From Thiotrichaceae bacterium (lineage in GTDB: Bacteria; Pseudomonadota; Gammaproteobacteria; Eutrophobiales; Eutrophobiaceae): a stretch of 64,000 nucleotides of DNA. The stretch is taken from NCBI GenBank assembly GCA_012960105.1, contig DUBV01000022.1, positions 1-64,000 on the forward strand, written 5' to 3'. A program made the translations under genes and the position numbers. The notes under the pieces are model-generated. The model worked only from the letters and a program-made list of their open reading frames with translations, was not told where the DNA came from and did not search any database. The stretch's first letter is position 1; every line of letters begins with the position of its first letter. Shown here in pieces: positions 37,706 to 47,278 of this stretch.

Positions 37706-38743
37706 CTAGAGGAAACGAAACTCGAAACTGACAGCTCCAGCTGTTGGGCCACTGACTTCAAGCACAAAGTATACCGGTGAATCGATAGGCATACCCTCGT
37801 CTATTTCAATACTGCTATCCAGATAATCATCGGGCACAAATTCTCGGTGACCTAACAAAGAACCTGAGGTATCAAATAAAGTAAGTTGCACTCGTGGATA
37901 AGGTTGGCGAACAGATAATTCATTTTTCATTGCTGCATTTACCAGTAATGAATCCTGATAATCGGGATGCAAACGGACATCACGATTAACTAATGTAATC
38001 GCCCGAACATCGCGTTCTCGAATAATTCTGCATCCCAATTCCTGACACATTTGTTTTGCGTAAGGCACGAATTGAGGATATTCCATAAAAACCTTGTCGC
38101 GACTAAACCAAGCTAGTTGAGCAATAAGTATTAACAATGTAATAACACTGCCCGTAGTCCAGAAAAAAGGGCTTATCCAGCTCCAATTCTTTTTAACAGC
38201 TGTCTCTTCCAAAAGCACCTCTGGAATATTCGGAAAATCATAATGCGCTTTTATAATAGAATCTTCGAGAGGCTCTGCTTCTAACTCCGGTTTGGCCTCA
38301 AGTTTGGATTTGAATTCAGGTTCTAAGTTAGATTGAGCTTCTTTAACTTCAGAGATCTCTTTCTTTAACTTGGTTTTTATTTCGTATACTGATGGCCGAA
38401 TTCCAATTTCACTTATCGCTGTTTCCAGTTCCTGACCTGTATCAGTTTCTTGTGTATTTATTAGGACATCTTCTACAGGAGCCGGAATATCGAACTGAGG
38501 TTCTTCTTCCAAAGTCTGTTCAGGCTCAGGCTGAAGTTCACCATCCGCTTTCTGAACAACATCAAAATCAGGGCCAAGTTGATCGCTTAGTATTTTTTCA
38601 TTCGACAATGGCGCATCATGCAAACGTTCCATCGCATTAAACAACTCATGACAAAAACCACAACGAACCTGTCCTGATGCAGCGGCGAGATGCTCCTCAT
38701 GAATCTCAAACTGTCGTGTACAACCCGGACAAATTGTATACAT
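37706..38743 (-). CDS. Zinc-ribbon (MJ0042-type) DUF3426 membrane protein
   Basis: A 345-residue protein with an N-terminal zinc ribbon (CPGC near residue 5 and CGFC near residue 25), a long acidic Glu/Pro-rich linker, one membrane segment (about 190-212), and a C-terminal DUF3426 domain. The ATG overlaps the prmA stop as TAATG and has AAGGA upstream, so the 12 extra residues of the longer frame are rejected. The prmA-DUF3426-dusB-fis order is common in gammaproteobacteria. Function unknown; the ribbon would be cytoplasmic and the C-terminal domain periplasmic. Confidence 0.85.
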   Translation of the reverse strand: MYTICPGCTRQFEIHEEHLAAASGQVRCGFCHELFNAMERLHDAPLSNEKILSDQLGPDFDVVQKADGELQPEPEQTLEEEPQFDIPAPVEDVLINTQETDTGQELETAISEIGIRPSVYEIKTKLKKEISEVKEAQSNLEPEFKSKLEAKPELEAEPLEDSIIKAHYDFPNIPEVLLEETAVKKNWSWISPFFWTTGSVITLLILIAQLAWFSRDKVFMEYPQFVPYAKQMCQELGCRIIRERDVRAITLVNRDVRLHPDYQDSLLVNAAMKNELSVRQPYPRVQLTLFDTSGSLLGHREFVPDDYLDSSIEIDEGMPIDSPVYFVLEVSGPTAGAVSFEFRFL

Positions 38744-39627
38744 TATTCTTTTTTCCTTATCCCATGAAGACGCGTCCACTCCTGATTAAAAACAGGTTCG
38801 CCCATCTTAAAATAAGGTACGTATTCCGCAACGCATTCTTCTGCCTGAACATGTAACAAACCAGACAAAATAATATCGCCATCTGATTTTGTAAGTTCTG
38901 CAAATTTTCCCGTTAAACCTTTCAATGGGTTCATCAATATATTGGCAACTAATATATCTGCAACAGGAAGAGAAATATTATCAACATGATCGATAATAAT
39001 TTTTTCAAATAAATTGTTTCGTTCTATATTTTCTCTTGCAGCCTGCAATGCCTGATTATCTATATCAACGCCATAGACTTGTTTCGCACCAAGTAACGCT
39101 GCAACCATAGCAAGTATTCCTGAGCCGCAACCATAATCGATAACAATCTTGTCTGATAAATCATTTTCAGCAAGCCACTCTATACATAGCAAAGTGGTTG
39201 GATGCGAACCGGTACCGAAAGCTAAACCGGGGTCCAGAATAAGTGTCGGAAGGTTATTATCTGGTGGTTCACACCAGCTTGGGCAAATACAAACGCGGTC
39301 GGAAAAAACTAGTGGATTGTGTGAAGACTTGAACTCACTGACCCAGTCTTTATCTTTTAGTAATTCAATCTTGTGACTAAAAATGTTCTCGCCACCAATA
39401 CGGTCGCGCAAACAAACTAATATAATATCGAGATCAGAATCAGGATGGAGTAAAGCAATGAGTCGTGTTTTATCCCAGAGCTTTTTAGTCTCACTTTCGG
39501 CATCAAATACAGGTTCATCACTTGATGCGGTTAACGTAACGGAAACCGCACCAAACTGTTCCAGTAAATCTGACAGCTCTTCAGCTTGGGCTTGATGGGT
39601 TTCAAGTTCCAGTTGCAGCCAGCTCAT
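38743..39627 (-). CDS. prmA: Ribosomal protein L11 methyltransferase
   Basis: PrmA trimethylates ribosomal protein L11. The 294 residues include an N-terminal substrate-recognition domain (SWLQLELETHQAQAEELSDLLEQ) and the SAM-binding part with DPGLAFGTGSHPTT, VIDYGCGSGILA and VANILMNPL. It directly follows accC (stop and start share a base) and overlaps the next gene by one base. The accC-prmA link is conserved in gammaproteobacteria. Confidence 0.96.
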   Translation of the reverse strand: MSWLQLELETHQAQAEELSDLLEQFGAVSVTLTASSDEPVFDAESETKKLWDKTRLIALLHPDSDLDIILVCLRDRIGGENIFSHKIELLKDKDWVSEFKSSHNPLVFSDRVCICPSWCEPPDNNLPTLILDPGLAFGTGSHPTTLLCIEWLAENDLSDKIVIDYGCGSGILAMVAALLGAKQVYGVDIDNQALQAARENIERNNLFEKIIIDHVDNISLPVADILVANILMNPLKGLTGKFAELTKSDGDIILSGLLHVQAEECVAEYVPYFKMGEPVFNQEWTRLHGIRKKE

Positions 39628-40970
39628 TACTTTATTCCTAACTTCGCCTCCAGATAATGGATATCCGTCCCGCCCGTTATAAAGTTAGCATCTTTCACAA
39701 GTTTTCGATGTAACGGAATATTGGTTTTAATCCCATCAATCACGATTTCGGTTAATGCCATCGACATTCTCGTTAACGCTAGATCTCTTGTTTCAGCATG
39801 CGCTATTAATTTACCAATCATCGAATCATAATGCGGTGGCACTTTATAACCTTGATAAACATGAGTATCCACACGGATACCAAAGCCACCCGGCGGGTGA
39901 TAATGATCAATCGTTCCTGGAGAAGGCATAAAGTTATCGGGATCTTCTGCATTCAAACGACATTCAATTGCATGACCGGTTATTTTTATATCTTCTTGTT
40001 TGTAGCTTAAAGGTAAACCACTGGCGATACGCAATTGTTCTTTAACAATATCAACACCGGTAATCATTTCCGTAACTGGATGCTCAACCTGAACACGGGT
40101 ATTCATTTCTATAAAATAAAACTCACCGTCTTGATATAGAAACTCAAAGGTGCCAGCACCACGATAAGAAATTTTCTTACATGCTTCGACACAACGTTCA
40201 CCAATTTTCTTACGGGTTTCTTCATCCAGACCGGGTGCCGGTGCTTCTTCAATTACTTTTTGATGACGTCGTTGCATAGAGCAATCACGTTCACCTAAAT
40301 AAATAACATTGCCGTGCTCATCTGCAAGTATTTGTATTTCGATATGGCGCGGATGCTCAAGAAACTTCTCCATGTAGATCATATCATTGCCAAAGGTAAC
40401 ACCTGCTTCTGTACGGGTTAATGAAACTGATTTAAGTAAGTTAGCTTCGCTATGGACAACGCGCATACCACGACCACCACCACCACCCGATGCTTTAATA
40501 ATGATCGGGTAACCAATACGTTTTGCTGTCTTTTTTAATGTCTCTGGATCCTCGCCTAACGGCCCATCTGATCCAGGCACACAGGGAATACCTGCTTTTT
40601 TCATTGCATTGATCGCGGAGACCTTATCCCCCATTAAACGAATGGTCTCAGCTTTAGGACCGATAAAAACAAAACCACTTTGTTCAACACGTTCAGCAAA
40701 GTCAGCGTTCTCTGAGAGGAAACCATAACCAGGGTGAATACCAACAGCATCAGTTACTTCAGCAGCACTAATGACGGCAGGAACATTTAAATAACTGTCT
40801 GTTGATGAGGCAGGACCAATACAAACAGATTCATCAGAAAGGAAAACATGTTTTAAGTCACGATCAGCTTCAGAATAAGCGGCCACCGTTTTAATACCTA
40901 GTTCTTTACACGCTCGCAAAATTCGAAGAGCAATCTCGCCCCGGTTTGCAATAACAACTTTATCTAACAT
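39627..40970 (-). CDS. accC: Acetyl-CoA carboxylase, biotin carboxylase subunit
   Basis: AccC carboxylates the biotin on AccB with ATP and bicarbonate, the first half of malonyl-CoA synthesis. The 447 residues show [22 protein letters not shown], the ATP-grasp glycine loop [38 protein letters not shown] and [16 protein letters not shown]. It is 60 nt downstream of accB, in the usual accB-accC order. Confidence 0.98.
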   Translation of the reverse strand: MLDKVVIANRGEIALRILRACKELGIKTVAAYSEADRDLKHVFLSDESVCIGPASSTDSYLNVPAVISAAEVTDAVGIHPGYGFLSENADFAERVEQSGFVFIGPKAETIRLMGDKVSAINAMKKAGIPCVPGSDGPLGEDPETLKKTAKRIGYPIIIKASGGGGGRGMRVVHSEANLLKSVSLTRTEAGVTFGNDMIYMEKFLEHPRHIEIQILADEHGNVIYLGERDCSMQRRHQKVIEEAPAPGLDEETRKKIGERCVEACKKISYRGAGTFEFLYQDGEFYFIEMNTRVQVEHPVTEMITGVDIVKEQLRIASGLPLSYKQEDIKITGHAIECRLNAEDPDNFMPSPGTIDHYHPPGGFGIRVDTHVYQGYKVPPHYDSMIGKLIAHAETRDLALTRMSMALTEIVIDGIKTNIPLHRKLVKDANFITGGTDIHYLEAKLGIK

Positions 40971-41030
40971 TAATAAAAATACTCTATGAAATTCGGTTTA
41001 TATAAGTTTGTCTTTTAAACAGGTGTAATT

Positions 41031-41498
41031 CTATTCAGAAGCAACGACAAATAATGGCTGGCCATACTCAACAGCATCACCATTCTCAACTAATATACGC
41101 AGTAGCTTTCCGCTGGTATCAGCTTCGATTTGATTCATAATCTTCATTGCTTCAATAATACAAATTACATCGCCGGTTTTAATATCCCGTCCTTTACTTA
41201 CAAACGCCGGTTCTTCAGGTGAAGGAGAAGTATAAAAGATTCCGACCATAGGCGAAGTGATAACATGACCTTCGCTAGAATAATCATCACCTGATGCTCT
41301 CCCAGCTGCGGCGACATGTGAGCCGACCGGTGGTGCAGAAACAGGCAATGGCGCTTGAGGAATCTGGTGCATTACTGGTGCTGCAATGGTTGATCCGCGA
41401 CTAATGCGAACTGATTCTTCGCCTTCGTGAATTTCGATTTCAGACATGCCTGATTCATCAAGCAACTCAATTAATTTTTTTACTTTTCTAATATCCAT
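41031..41498 (-). CDS. accB: Biotin carboxyl carrier protein of acetyl-CoA carboxylase
   Basis: AccB carries the biotin between carboxylase subunits. The 155 residues consist of an N-terminal part, a Pro/Ala-rich flexible linker (about 37-68), and a biotinyl domain whose biotinylated Lys lies in IEAMKIMNQIEAD near residue 120. It is 27 nt after aroQ, in the order aroQ-accB-accC found in many gammaproteobacteria. Confidence 0.97.
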   Translation of the reverse strand: MDIRKVKKLIELLDESGMSEIEIHEGEESVRISRGSTIAAPVMHQIPQAPLPVSAPPVGSHVAAAGRASGDDYSSEGHVITSPMVGIFYTSPSPEEPAFVSKGRDIKTGDVICIIEAMKIMNQIEADTSGKLLRILVENGDAVEYGQPLFVVASE

Positions 41499-41525
41499 AG
41501 CTAATTATTTCTTCTTTAAAATTAT

Positions 41526-41969
41526 TTAAGAGTTCTTATTAAAGTGATGAACTGCACCTTGTAGAGCAAGTTCATAACCATATGCACCCAAACCGCTAAC
41601 GACTGCGACTGCGATATCGGATAAGTAAGAATGTTTTCTAAAATCTTCACGTGAAAATACATTTGAAAGATGTACTTCTATAAAGGGTAACTGTGTTCCT
41701 AGCAGCGCATCTCGTAATGCAATACTGGTATGTGTGAATGCGCCCGGGTTGAAAAGAATAAAATCAACAGTCGATTTTTTTGCCGCATGTATTTGATCTA
41801 CCAACTCATGCTCAGCATTACTTTGAAATGTAGACAGTTCATGGCCTAATTCTTTGGCCGCTTCAACAAGCCTTGCATCAATTTCAGTAAGCGTCGTTGT
41901 ACCGTAAACTTCTGGTTCGCGTTCACCTAATAGATTCAGATTTGGGCCATTTAAGACTAAGAATTTCAA
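41526..41969 (-). CDS. aroQ: 3-dehydroquinate dehydratase, type II
   Basis: AroQ dehydrates 3-dehydroquinate in the shikimate pathway. The 147 residues have [19 protein letters not shown] at the start, [31 protein letters not shown] and [15 protein letters not shown] with the catalytic-site residues. It sits before accB on the minus strand, with about 100 nt separating it from the TlpA-like gene. Confidence 0.97.
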   Translation of the reverse strand: MKFLVLNGPNLNLLGEREPEVYGTTTLTEIDARLVEAAKELGHELSTFQSNAEHELVDQIHAAKKSTVDFILFNPGAFTHTSIALRDALLGTQLPFIEVHLSNVFSREDFRKHSYLSDIAVAVVSGLGAYGYELALQGAVHHFNKNS

Positions 41970-42071
41970 AGTTATCCCCGATTTTGTATTTTCAGCGACT
42001 TTAGAGACTGTTTTGGAGATGTTAGCAGTGTTTTACTGGGAATACGAATACAGAATTTTAGGTTTCTGGAA

Positions 42072-42635
42072 CTAAAGAAGTGCTTTTATGGCCAATTCTG
42101 CCTCGGATTTAGACAACGGACCACGTCGTGTAAAGGAGATTACTCCATTCCTATCGATAATCACAGTATATGGCAGGGCTCCGATATCATTTCCTAATTT
42201 TTTGGCAGCTTTGATGACATCATCATCCCCCACTAGAGAAGGGTAATTCACATTAAATTCATCAATAAACTCACGAACCTCTTCCGCTTGTTGCAATGCA
42301 ATCCCGATAAACTGTAACCCATCGCTGGCATATTGCTGCTGCAGTTCAATAAATGCAGGGATTTCTTCGCGACAAGGTGAACACCATGTTGCCCAGAAGT
42401 TAATAACCATCACTTTTCCTTGCCACTCAGATAAATGGCGTTGTACACCATCCACATCAGACAAACTGAAATCCTCAAACTTTGTGCCTATGACTTCTTT
42501 CGGAGCGATAGGATTTTTAACGACAATCGCTGGTTCAAGTTTATCCGCTTGTATGTTTTGTTGTAATTGGTAGCCGCCGATACTCGAGAGTAACGCAAGC
42601 ACAATGATGATGATTATTAATTGCCACTTCTTCAT
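42072..42635 (-). CDS. TlpA/ResA-like membrane-anchored thioredoxin
   Basis: A 187-residue periplasmic-facing thioredoxin. An N-terminal membrane anchor (about residues 4-22) precedes a TlpA-like domain with VINFWATWCSPCREEIPAF, whose CSPC is the redox centre. It lies 9 nt after dsbD on the same strand, so DsbD is a likely electron donor. Typical jobs are reduction of apocytochrome c or of disulfides in other envelope proteins. The target cannot be read here. Confidence 0.9.
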   Translation of the reverse strand: MKKWQLIIIIIVLALLSSIGGYQLQQNIQADKLEPAIVVKNPIAPKEVIGTKFEDFSLSDVDGVQRHLSEWQGKVMVINFWATWCSPCREEIPAFIELQQQYASDGLQFIGIALQQAEEVREFIDEFNVNYPSLVGDDDVIKAAKKLGNDIGALPYTVIIDRNGVISFTRRGPLSKSEAELAIKALL

Positions 42636-42644
42636 AAGGTTGTT

Positions 42645-44486
42645 TTAAAGTGATATTGCTTGTTTTATATGTTCAACGAATGCCTCTGCTTTTACAAAAC
42701 CAACCAAACGGTGCGATTTTATTTCTACAGAATTTTTATTGAAGAATATAATGGCAGGTGGGCCAAATATATCAAATTGTTTTAAAAAAGCTTTATCATT
42801 ATCGTTATTCTTTGTCACGTCGATTTTTATTAAGACAAGCTGTTGCAATGTTCTTTGCACAGCAGGATCAATAAACGTATAGGCTTCCATCTCATCGCAG
42901 GTAACACACCAGTCGGCATAAAAATCCAGCATAACGGACTTGCCTTCTGCTTTTGCTTGCTCTAATTCCTTATCCAGATCTTCAAGATTCGCAATAGTTT
43001 TAAATGAAAGCGTTTCTGCCGATACGACACTACTTTGATTATTGAATGGTTTTAAAACTGTCCCGCCACCATTCGCTGTAGCAACAATTAATATTATGCC
43101 GTAAACCAATAAGACTATGCCTAATGCTTTGCATAAACGTTGACTCGATGTCGAAGCTGTTTCTAAACGATCTAATGCACCAACAAACATTGCCGTAGCA
43201 ACAAATAAAGCTGCCCATAAAATTAAGGTTACTGATTCTGGTAAGACGCGTTCAAGAAACCAGATGGCAACACCCAACATAACTACTCCGAAAACACGTT
43301 TAATGTTTTCCATCCATAATCCTGCGCGCGGTAATAATTCACCCGACGTAGCACCAACAATTAATAAAGGCACACCAAAACCTAAACCCATTGCGAACAA
43401 GGCAAAACCACCTAATACGGCATCACCAGTTTGACTGATATAAAGCAACGCTCCGGCTAATGGTGGTGCAACACATGGTCCGACAATAACAGCGGATAAC
43501 ACACCCATAACCGCTGCGCCTTTTAATGTGCCACTGCCTGCTTCACTCTGACTTGAAGATAGTTTGCTTTGCCAACTTGATGGCAATTGCAATTCATAAA
43601 ATCCAAACATGGATAAAGCAAGAAAGACAAAGACGCCGCTAAAAAAACTTAAGACCCAAACATTTTGTGAAGCCACTTGTAAATTAAGACTAAATAAACC
43701 GGCAACTAGTCCTAGTACAGAATAGGTTAATGCCATAGCAATGACGTAGCTTATTGATAACATCATCGCTCTAGCACGGGTTATGCTTTCACCTTCACCA
43801 ACAAGGATTCCAGACAAAATAGGAATCATAGGAAAGACACAAGGCGTAAATGCCAACAATAGTCCGAACACAAAGAAAGAAAGAATATTAATCAATAAAC
43901 TCTTATCTTTTAACTTTTGTGTAATTGAATCTTGCTCAGAAACTAATGTAATTGGAGCGGATGTATTCGATGAACTATTGCTTATTACTTGTGTGGCAAA
44001 AGAAGCAGGGATTGAAACAGTTAAGCTTTTCTTGATAGGCGGATAACAAACAGAATCTTCCTTGCAGCCTTGATAGGCAACATTAAGATTAAACTCTTTT
44101 ATATTCGAGTCTGTTAACGCTAAAGGAATCGAGACACTATTTTGATCATAATAAACTTCAACCTCACCAAAGGCAGGATCTTGTTTGACCTTTCCTTTAG
44201 GAAATTCATGAACCCCAAGTTTTATAGCCGAGTTTTGTGAGCCAACTGAGAATTTATTCTTATATAAATAATAACCCGAGACGATTTCCCAACTGAGGAC
44301 TAATTGTTTGTTAGAGTCTATATCCGCAAATACACGAAAAGCAATGTCAGGGTCGAGTATTTCATCTGACGCAGACGCAGCTTGAGACGAAAACAGATCA
44401 CTAAATTTATTTGCTATCTCACCAGCATTAACGGATAGAGAAAATACTAAGAGATAAAGGTATAACGCGTGTCGAACAAGAATCAT
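42645..44486 (-). CDS. dsbD: Thiol:disulfide interchange protein DsbD
   Basis: DsbD carries electrons from cytoplasmic thioredoxin to the periplasm. The 613 residues show a signal peptide (1-21), the N-terminal alpha domain with a Cys pair (GCKEDSVCYP), the membrane core of about eight helices with Cys in FTPCVFPMIP and GPCVAPPLAG, and the C-terminal gamma domain with YADWCVTCDEMEAYTF. It overlaps cutA by 4 nt (ATGA) and is followed by the thioredoxin-like gene. Such cutA-dsbD pairs are common. Confidence 0.97.
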   Translation of the reverse strand: MILVRHALYLYLLVFSLSVNAGEIANKFSDLFSSQAASASDEILDPDIAFRVFADIDSNKQLVLSWEIVSGYYLYKNKFSVGSQNSAIKLGVHEFPKGKVKQDPAFGEVEVYYDQNSVSIPLALTDSNIKEFNLNVAYQGCKEDSVCYPPIKKSLTVSIPASFATQVISNSSSNTSAPITLVSEQDSITQKLKDKSLLINILSFFVFGLLLAFTPCVFPMIPILSGILVGEGESITRARAMMLSISYVIAMALTYSVLGLVAGLFSLNLQVASQNVWVLSFFSGVFVFLALSMFGFYELQLPSSWQSKLSSSQSEAGSGTLKGAAVMGVLSAVIVGPCVAPPLAGALLYISQTGDAVLGGFALFAMGLGFGVPLLIVGATSGELLPRAGLWMENIKRVFGVVMLGVAIWFLERVLPESVTLILWAALFVATAMFVGALDRLETASTSSQRLCKALGIVLLVYGIILIVATANGGGTVLKPFNNQSSVVSAETLSFKTIANLEDLDKELEQAKAEGKSVMLDFYADWCVTCDEMEAYTFIDPAVQRTLQQLVLIKIDVTKNNDNDKAFLKQFDIFGPPAIIFFNKNSVEIKSHRLVGFVKAEAFVEHIKQAISL

Positions 44487-44815
44487 GGCTTTTTGGAATT
44501 TTTACTAACCCAGTCTAGATATGCAGAAAAGCCTGCCTCTATAGAGACAGCAATAATTTCCGGAAGTTCATAAGGATGTAATTTAACAATACGCTTTTCC
44601 AGCGCATCATACACATCATCCGTCGTCTTGATAATCAGCATATATTCATTGGCCGTATCAACCTTACCTACCCAGCTAAAGTAAGACTGCACCCCGGGAA
44701 TAATATTGACACACGCGGCCAATTTTTCCGTAACCAAATCCTGAGCAATTTTCTTCGCCGAAATAGAGCCCGGACAAGTACTAATAACTAATATGTGTTT
44801 TGCAGCGTCACTCAT
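44483..44815 (-). CDS. cutA: CutA-type divalent-cation tolerance protein
   Basis: CutA1 is a small trimeric protein linked to copper tolerance in E. coli; its molecular role is unclear. The chosen ATG gives 110 residues beginning MSDAAKHILVIST, close to the family start. The longer frame from 44860 adds 15 unlikely residues. Motifs are EKLAACVNIIPGVQSYFSWVGK and KLHPYELPEIIAVSIEAG. It overlaps dsbD by 4 nt. The start has no clear Shine-Dalgarno site, so 44860 is not excluded. Confidence 0.92.
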   Translation of the reverse strand: MSDAAKHILVISTCPGSISAKKIAQDLVTEKLAACVNIIPGVQSYFSWVGKVDTANEYMLIIKTTDDVYDALEKRIVKLHPYELPEIIAVSIEAGFSAYLDWVSKNSKKP

Positions 44816-44910
44816 GAATATGCGCTTTTTTAGTTGTAAAATAGTATTTTGCCCATACATCTATAATAATGCCACCCTGACAAGTCAATATAGCTCCGAG
44901 GTCACATCTT

Positions 44911-45348
44911 TTGTTTAGAATATTATTCATACTTTTCCTAACCATTCCCCTAGTCGAGATCACCATCTTGATAGAAATAGGCCAAATGTTTGGCGTGGGC
45001 TACACAATAGCACTAGTTATAGGCACAGCCGCTTTGGGCGCAGCACTATTACGCCAACAGGGTGTTTCAACACTAGCTAAAGTTCAGATGAGCATAAATC
45101 AGGGGAATCTGCCGGCAACAGAAATGATAGAAGGTTTGATGTTATTGATTGCCGGAGCCCTATTACTAACGCCGGGTTTTTTCACCGACGTATTCGGTTT
45201 TCTCGTTTTGATTCCGGCATTACGTCAGCGAATAGCACAACGTTTCTTAATCAATTTCTTTCAGTCGCACATAAAAACTCACCAAGCTACATCCGGTAAT
45301 ATTATCGATGCCGAACATTGGGAATCATCTGACGTCGAAGAAAAATAA
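44911..45348 (+). CDS. fxsA: FxsA-family membrane protein
   Basis: FxsA is a small membrane protein whose overproduction relieves phage T7 exclusion by the F plasmid in E. coli; the native role is unclear. The 145-residue protein has hydrophobic segments at about 1-20 and 25-45 and a further pair near 75-110, with PLVEITILIEIG at the start. The start is TTG with GAGG about 10 nt upstream. It lies divergent from cutA and 3 nt before trmH. Confidence 0.9.
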   Translation: MFRILFILFLTIPLVEITILIEIGQMFGVGYTIALVIGTAALGAALLRQQGVSTLAKVQMSINQGNLPATEMIEGLMLLIAGALLLTPGFFTDVFGFLVLIPALRQRIAQRFLINFFQSHIKTHQATSGNIIDAEHWESSDVEEK

Positions 45349-45351
45349 ATC

Positions 45352-46035
45352 GTGAACACCGAACAACGTTCAAACATCATCTCCAGACTATCCAAGATCA
45401 TAAATGACGATCGTATCGCACGATTAAATAAAGTAATCGAACAACGTAGTCGTTATCTCACCGTTGTTCTCGATGACATCTACATACCGCAAAATGCCAG
45501 CGCCGTAATACGTACCAGCGAATGCATAGGTCTACAATATGTTCATATCATCGAAGAGAGAAACAAACACAAAACCAATCGTGATGTAGTCAAAGGTTCA
45601 GCAAAATGGATCAATCTAAATCGTTACGAAAATGAAACTGGCAGAATCGAATGCATAGAAAAATTAAAACAGCAAGACTACAAAGTAGCCGCTATGACAT
45701 TAAACGAAAAAAGTATTCCCTTAGAAGAACTGCCCGTTAACGAAAAACTCGCCCTCTGCTTCGGTTGCGAAGAAACAGGATTAAATAAAGAGATAGAAGA
45801 CAACGCCGACTACCAAGTACAAATCCCCATCACCGGATTCACCCAAAGCTACAACATCTCCGTCAGCGCCGGTATCAGTATTTATTATTTAATGAACAAA
45901 ATAAAAGACACAAAACAAAACTGGCAACTCAACAAAGAAGAAAAAGAAAAGCTACTTATAGATTGGTTAAGTAAATCCACACCAACAGGTAGTGCGTTAC
46001 TAGATAGATACAAAGAAGAATCTGAAAAAGTTTAA
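45352..46035 (+). CDS. trmH: tRNA (guanosine-2'-O-)-methyltransferase TrmH
   Basis: TrmH methylates Gm18 of tRNA. The 227-residue SPOUT enzyme has the N-terminal helix RLNKVIEQRSRYLTVVLDDIYIPQNASAVIRTSE, then CFGCEETGLNKEI and the knot motif IPITGFTQSYNISVSAGISIYYL, which binds SAM. The length equals the E. coli TrmH class. The GTG start lies 3 nt after fxsA, suggesting coupling. Confidence 0.93.
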   Translation: MNTEQRSNIISRLSKIINDDRIARLNKVIEQRSRYLTVVLDDIYIPQNASAVIRTSECIGLQYVHIIEERNKHKTNRDVVKGSAKWINLNRYENETGRIECIEKLKQQDYKVAAMTLNEKSIPLEELPVNEKLALCFGCEETGLNKEIEDNADYQVQIPITGFTQSYNISVSAGISIYYLMNKIKDTKQNWQLNKEEKEKLLIDWLSKSTPTGSALLDRYKEESEKV

Positions 46036-46110
46036 AGTCTGCTATCGGCTGCCATTTCAACCGGTCGATGCAACATCTATTCTCTAACTATATAGAGGAG
46101 GATGTGAAAA

Positions 46111-46278
46111 ATGAAACAACGACCAAGAATATATTACACCGAAGAACAAAAATCGTTGATGTGGGATCGATGGCAAAAAGGTGAGTCTCTTAATGAAATC
46201 GCTCGTCTCTTTGATCGGCATCATCCGTCTATACAGCGCATCTTGTCAGAGACAGGCGGAATCACTATTTCAAGTTAA
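46111..46278 (+). pseudogene. IS30-family transposase N-terminal fragment
   Basis: A 55-codon frame translates as the N-terminal helix-turn-helix region of IS30 transposases (PRIYYTEEQKSLMWDRWQKG, then SLNEIARLFDRHHPSIQRIL). A stop follows at once and the catalytic DDE domain is absent. The leader CCATTTCAACCGGTCGATGCAAC resembles the left end of IS30-type elements. No right end is seen. A perfect GAGGAGG ribosome site remains, so a short DNA-binding peptide could still be made. It sits between trmH and the DUF3579 gene. Confidence 0.75.
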
Positions 46279-46384
46279 ACACTGAAATATAAAAATGATT
46301 ATAAATTTACTAACACAAATCCCCTCTCTCCCTTATACTCCCGCCTTATTAGCCCCACAGACTACAAAATCAGATTTATTCATA

Positions 46385-46672
46385 ATGACTATTAAGAAAA
46401 TAATGCTTCGAGGTACCACCAAAGACGGGAATAAGTTTCGTCCTAGCGATTGGGCGGAGCGACTTTATTATGCATTGGCTACTTATGGGCCAAACGGTCG
46501 ATTGGTGTTTAATCCGCTGGTGAATATCAAGCAGGGTAAGAAATTTAAGTGTTTCGTGATTAAGCCGAAGCTTAAGGAGTCTGATCCGATGACTTATGAC
46601 TTTCTAATCGATTTTGCCAAGGGAAATAATCTGGTAGTGACCGATCAGGACGATAATCCTATAGAATTATAA
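46385..46672 (+). CDS. DUF3579-family protein
   Basis: A 95-residue protein with SDWAERLYYALATYGPNGRLVFNP and a C-terminal acidic tail, features I associate with the DUF3579 family common in beta- and gammaproteobacteria. The inner ATG was chosen; the longer frame from 46295 adds 30 residues unlike the family. No membrane segment. Function unknown. The region upstream is an IS30 remnant. Confidence 0.75.
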   Translation: MTIKKIMLRGTTKDGNKFRPSDWAERLYYALATYGPNGRLVFNPLVNIKQGKKFKCFVIKPKLKESDPMTYDFLIDFAKGNNLVVTDQDDNPIEL

Positions 46673-46723
46673 TTTACTTCGTAAGGGCGATTTGTAATCT
46701 ACTGCGTAAAGTCGACGTATAAC

Positions 46724-47185
46724 TTACTTCACTAACTCCGACTTACCGTCTTCAGGCCAATCCTTAATATAACGCTTCATCAATTCATTCTGGAAGGTGG
46801 ATTCATCTAACGAAGCATAGATAATGTCTCCAATAGACAGCACACCAACGACTTTATCTGACTCGACAACTGGCATGTGACGTACACGATGCTTGGTCAT
46901 GCGAGACATGACTGCGTCCAAGGTCTCATCAGCAGTTGCAGTTAATACTTTCTTAATCATGACATCATCAATACGAACGGTTTCCCAACTATCCGCATTC
47001 TTGACGACATTATGTAAAAAATCGCGTTCGGTAATAATTCCGGCAAGTGAACCGTCATCATGTAATACTAATAAAGAGCCAATACTTCGCCCAAGCATTT
47101 CCTTTACCATGTCTTTCAGCGTGTCATCTGCTGAAATGCTGTAAACGTCACTGCCTTTTTTCTCGAGTATTGATTTTATTTTCAT
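46724..47185 (-). CDS. CBS-domain-pair protein
   Basis: The 153 residues consist almost only of two CBS domains (about 1-65 and 70-140), with GSLLVLHDDGSLAGIITERD and VRHMPVVESDKVVGVLSIGDII. Such pairs bind adenine nucleotides and usually act as a sensor for a partner protein. None is obvious beside it. It stands alone, 93 nt from djlA, which is also on the minus strand and lies upstream. Confidence 0.85.
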   Translation of the reverse strand: MKIKSILEKKGSDVYSISADDTLKDMVKEMLGRSIGSLLVLHDDGSLAGIITERDFLHNVVKNADSWETVRIDDVMIKKVLTATADETLDAVMSRMTKHRVRHMPVVESDKVVGVLSIGDIIYASLDESTFQNELMKRYIKDWPEDGKSELVK

Positions 47186-47278
47186 GGATTTATCGCTCTA
47201 TGTTCTTTCTGAATTCTTATTAACCTGTGCGCAGTATAACCTAACTGGCGGCTGGCTAGCATTAAAGAATTTTTATGA

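Noticed and set aside
46036-46384. Intact insertion sequence next to trmH
   Set aside because: Only the transposase N-terminus and a possible left end exist. No catalytic domain, right end or target duplication is visible.
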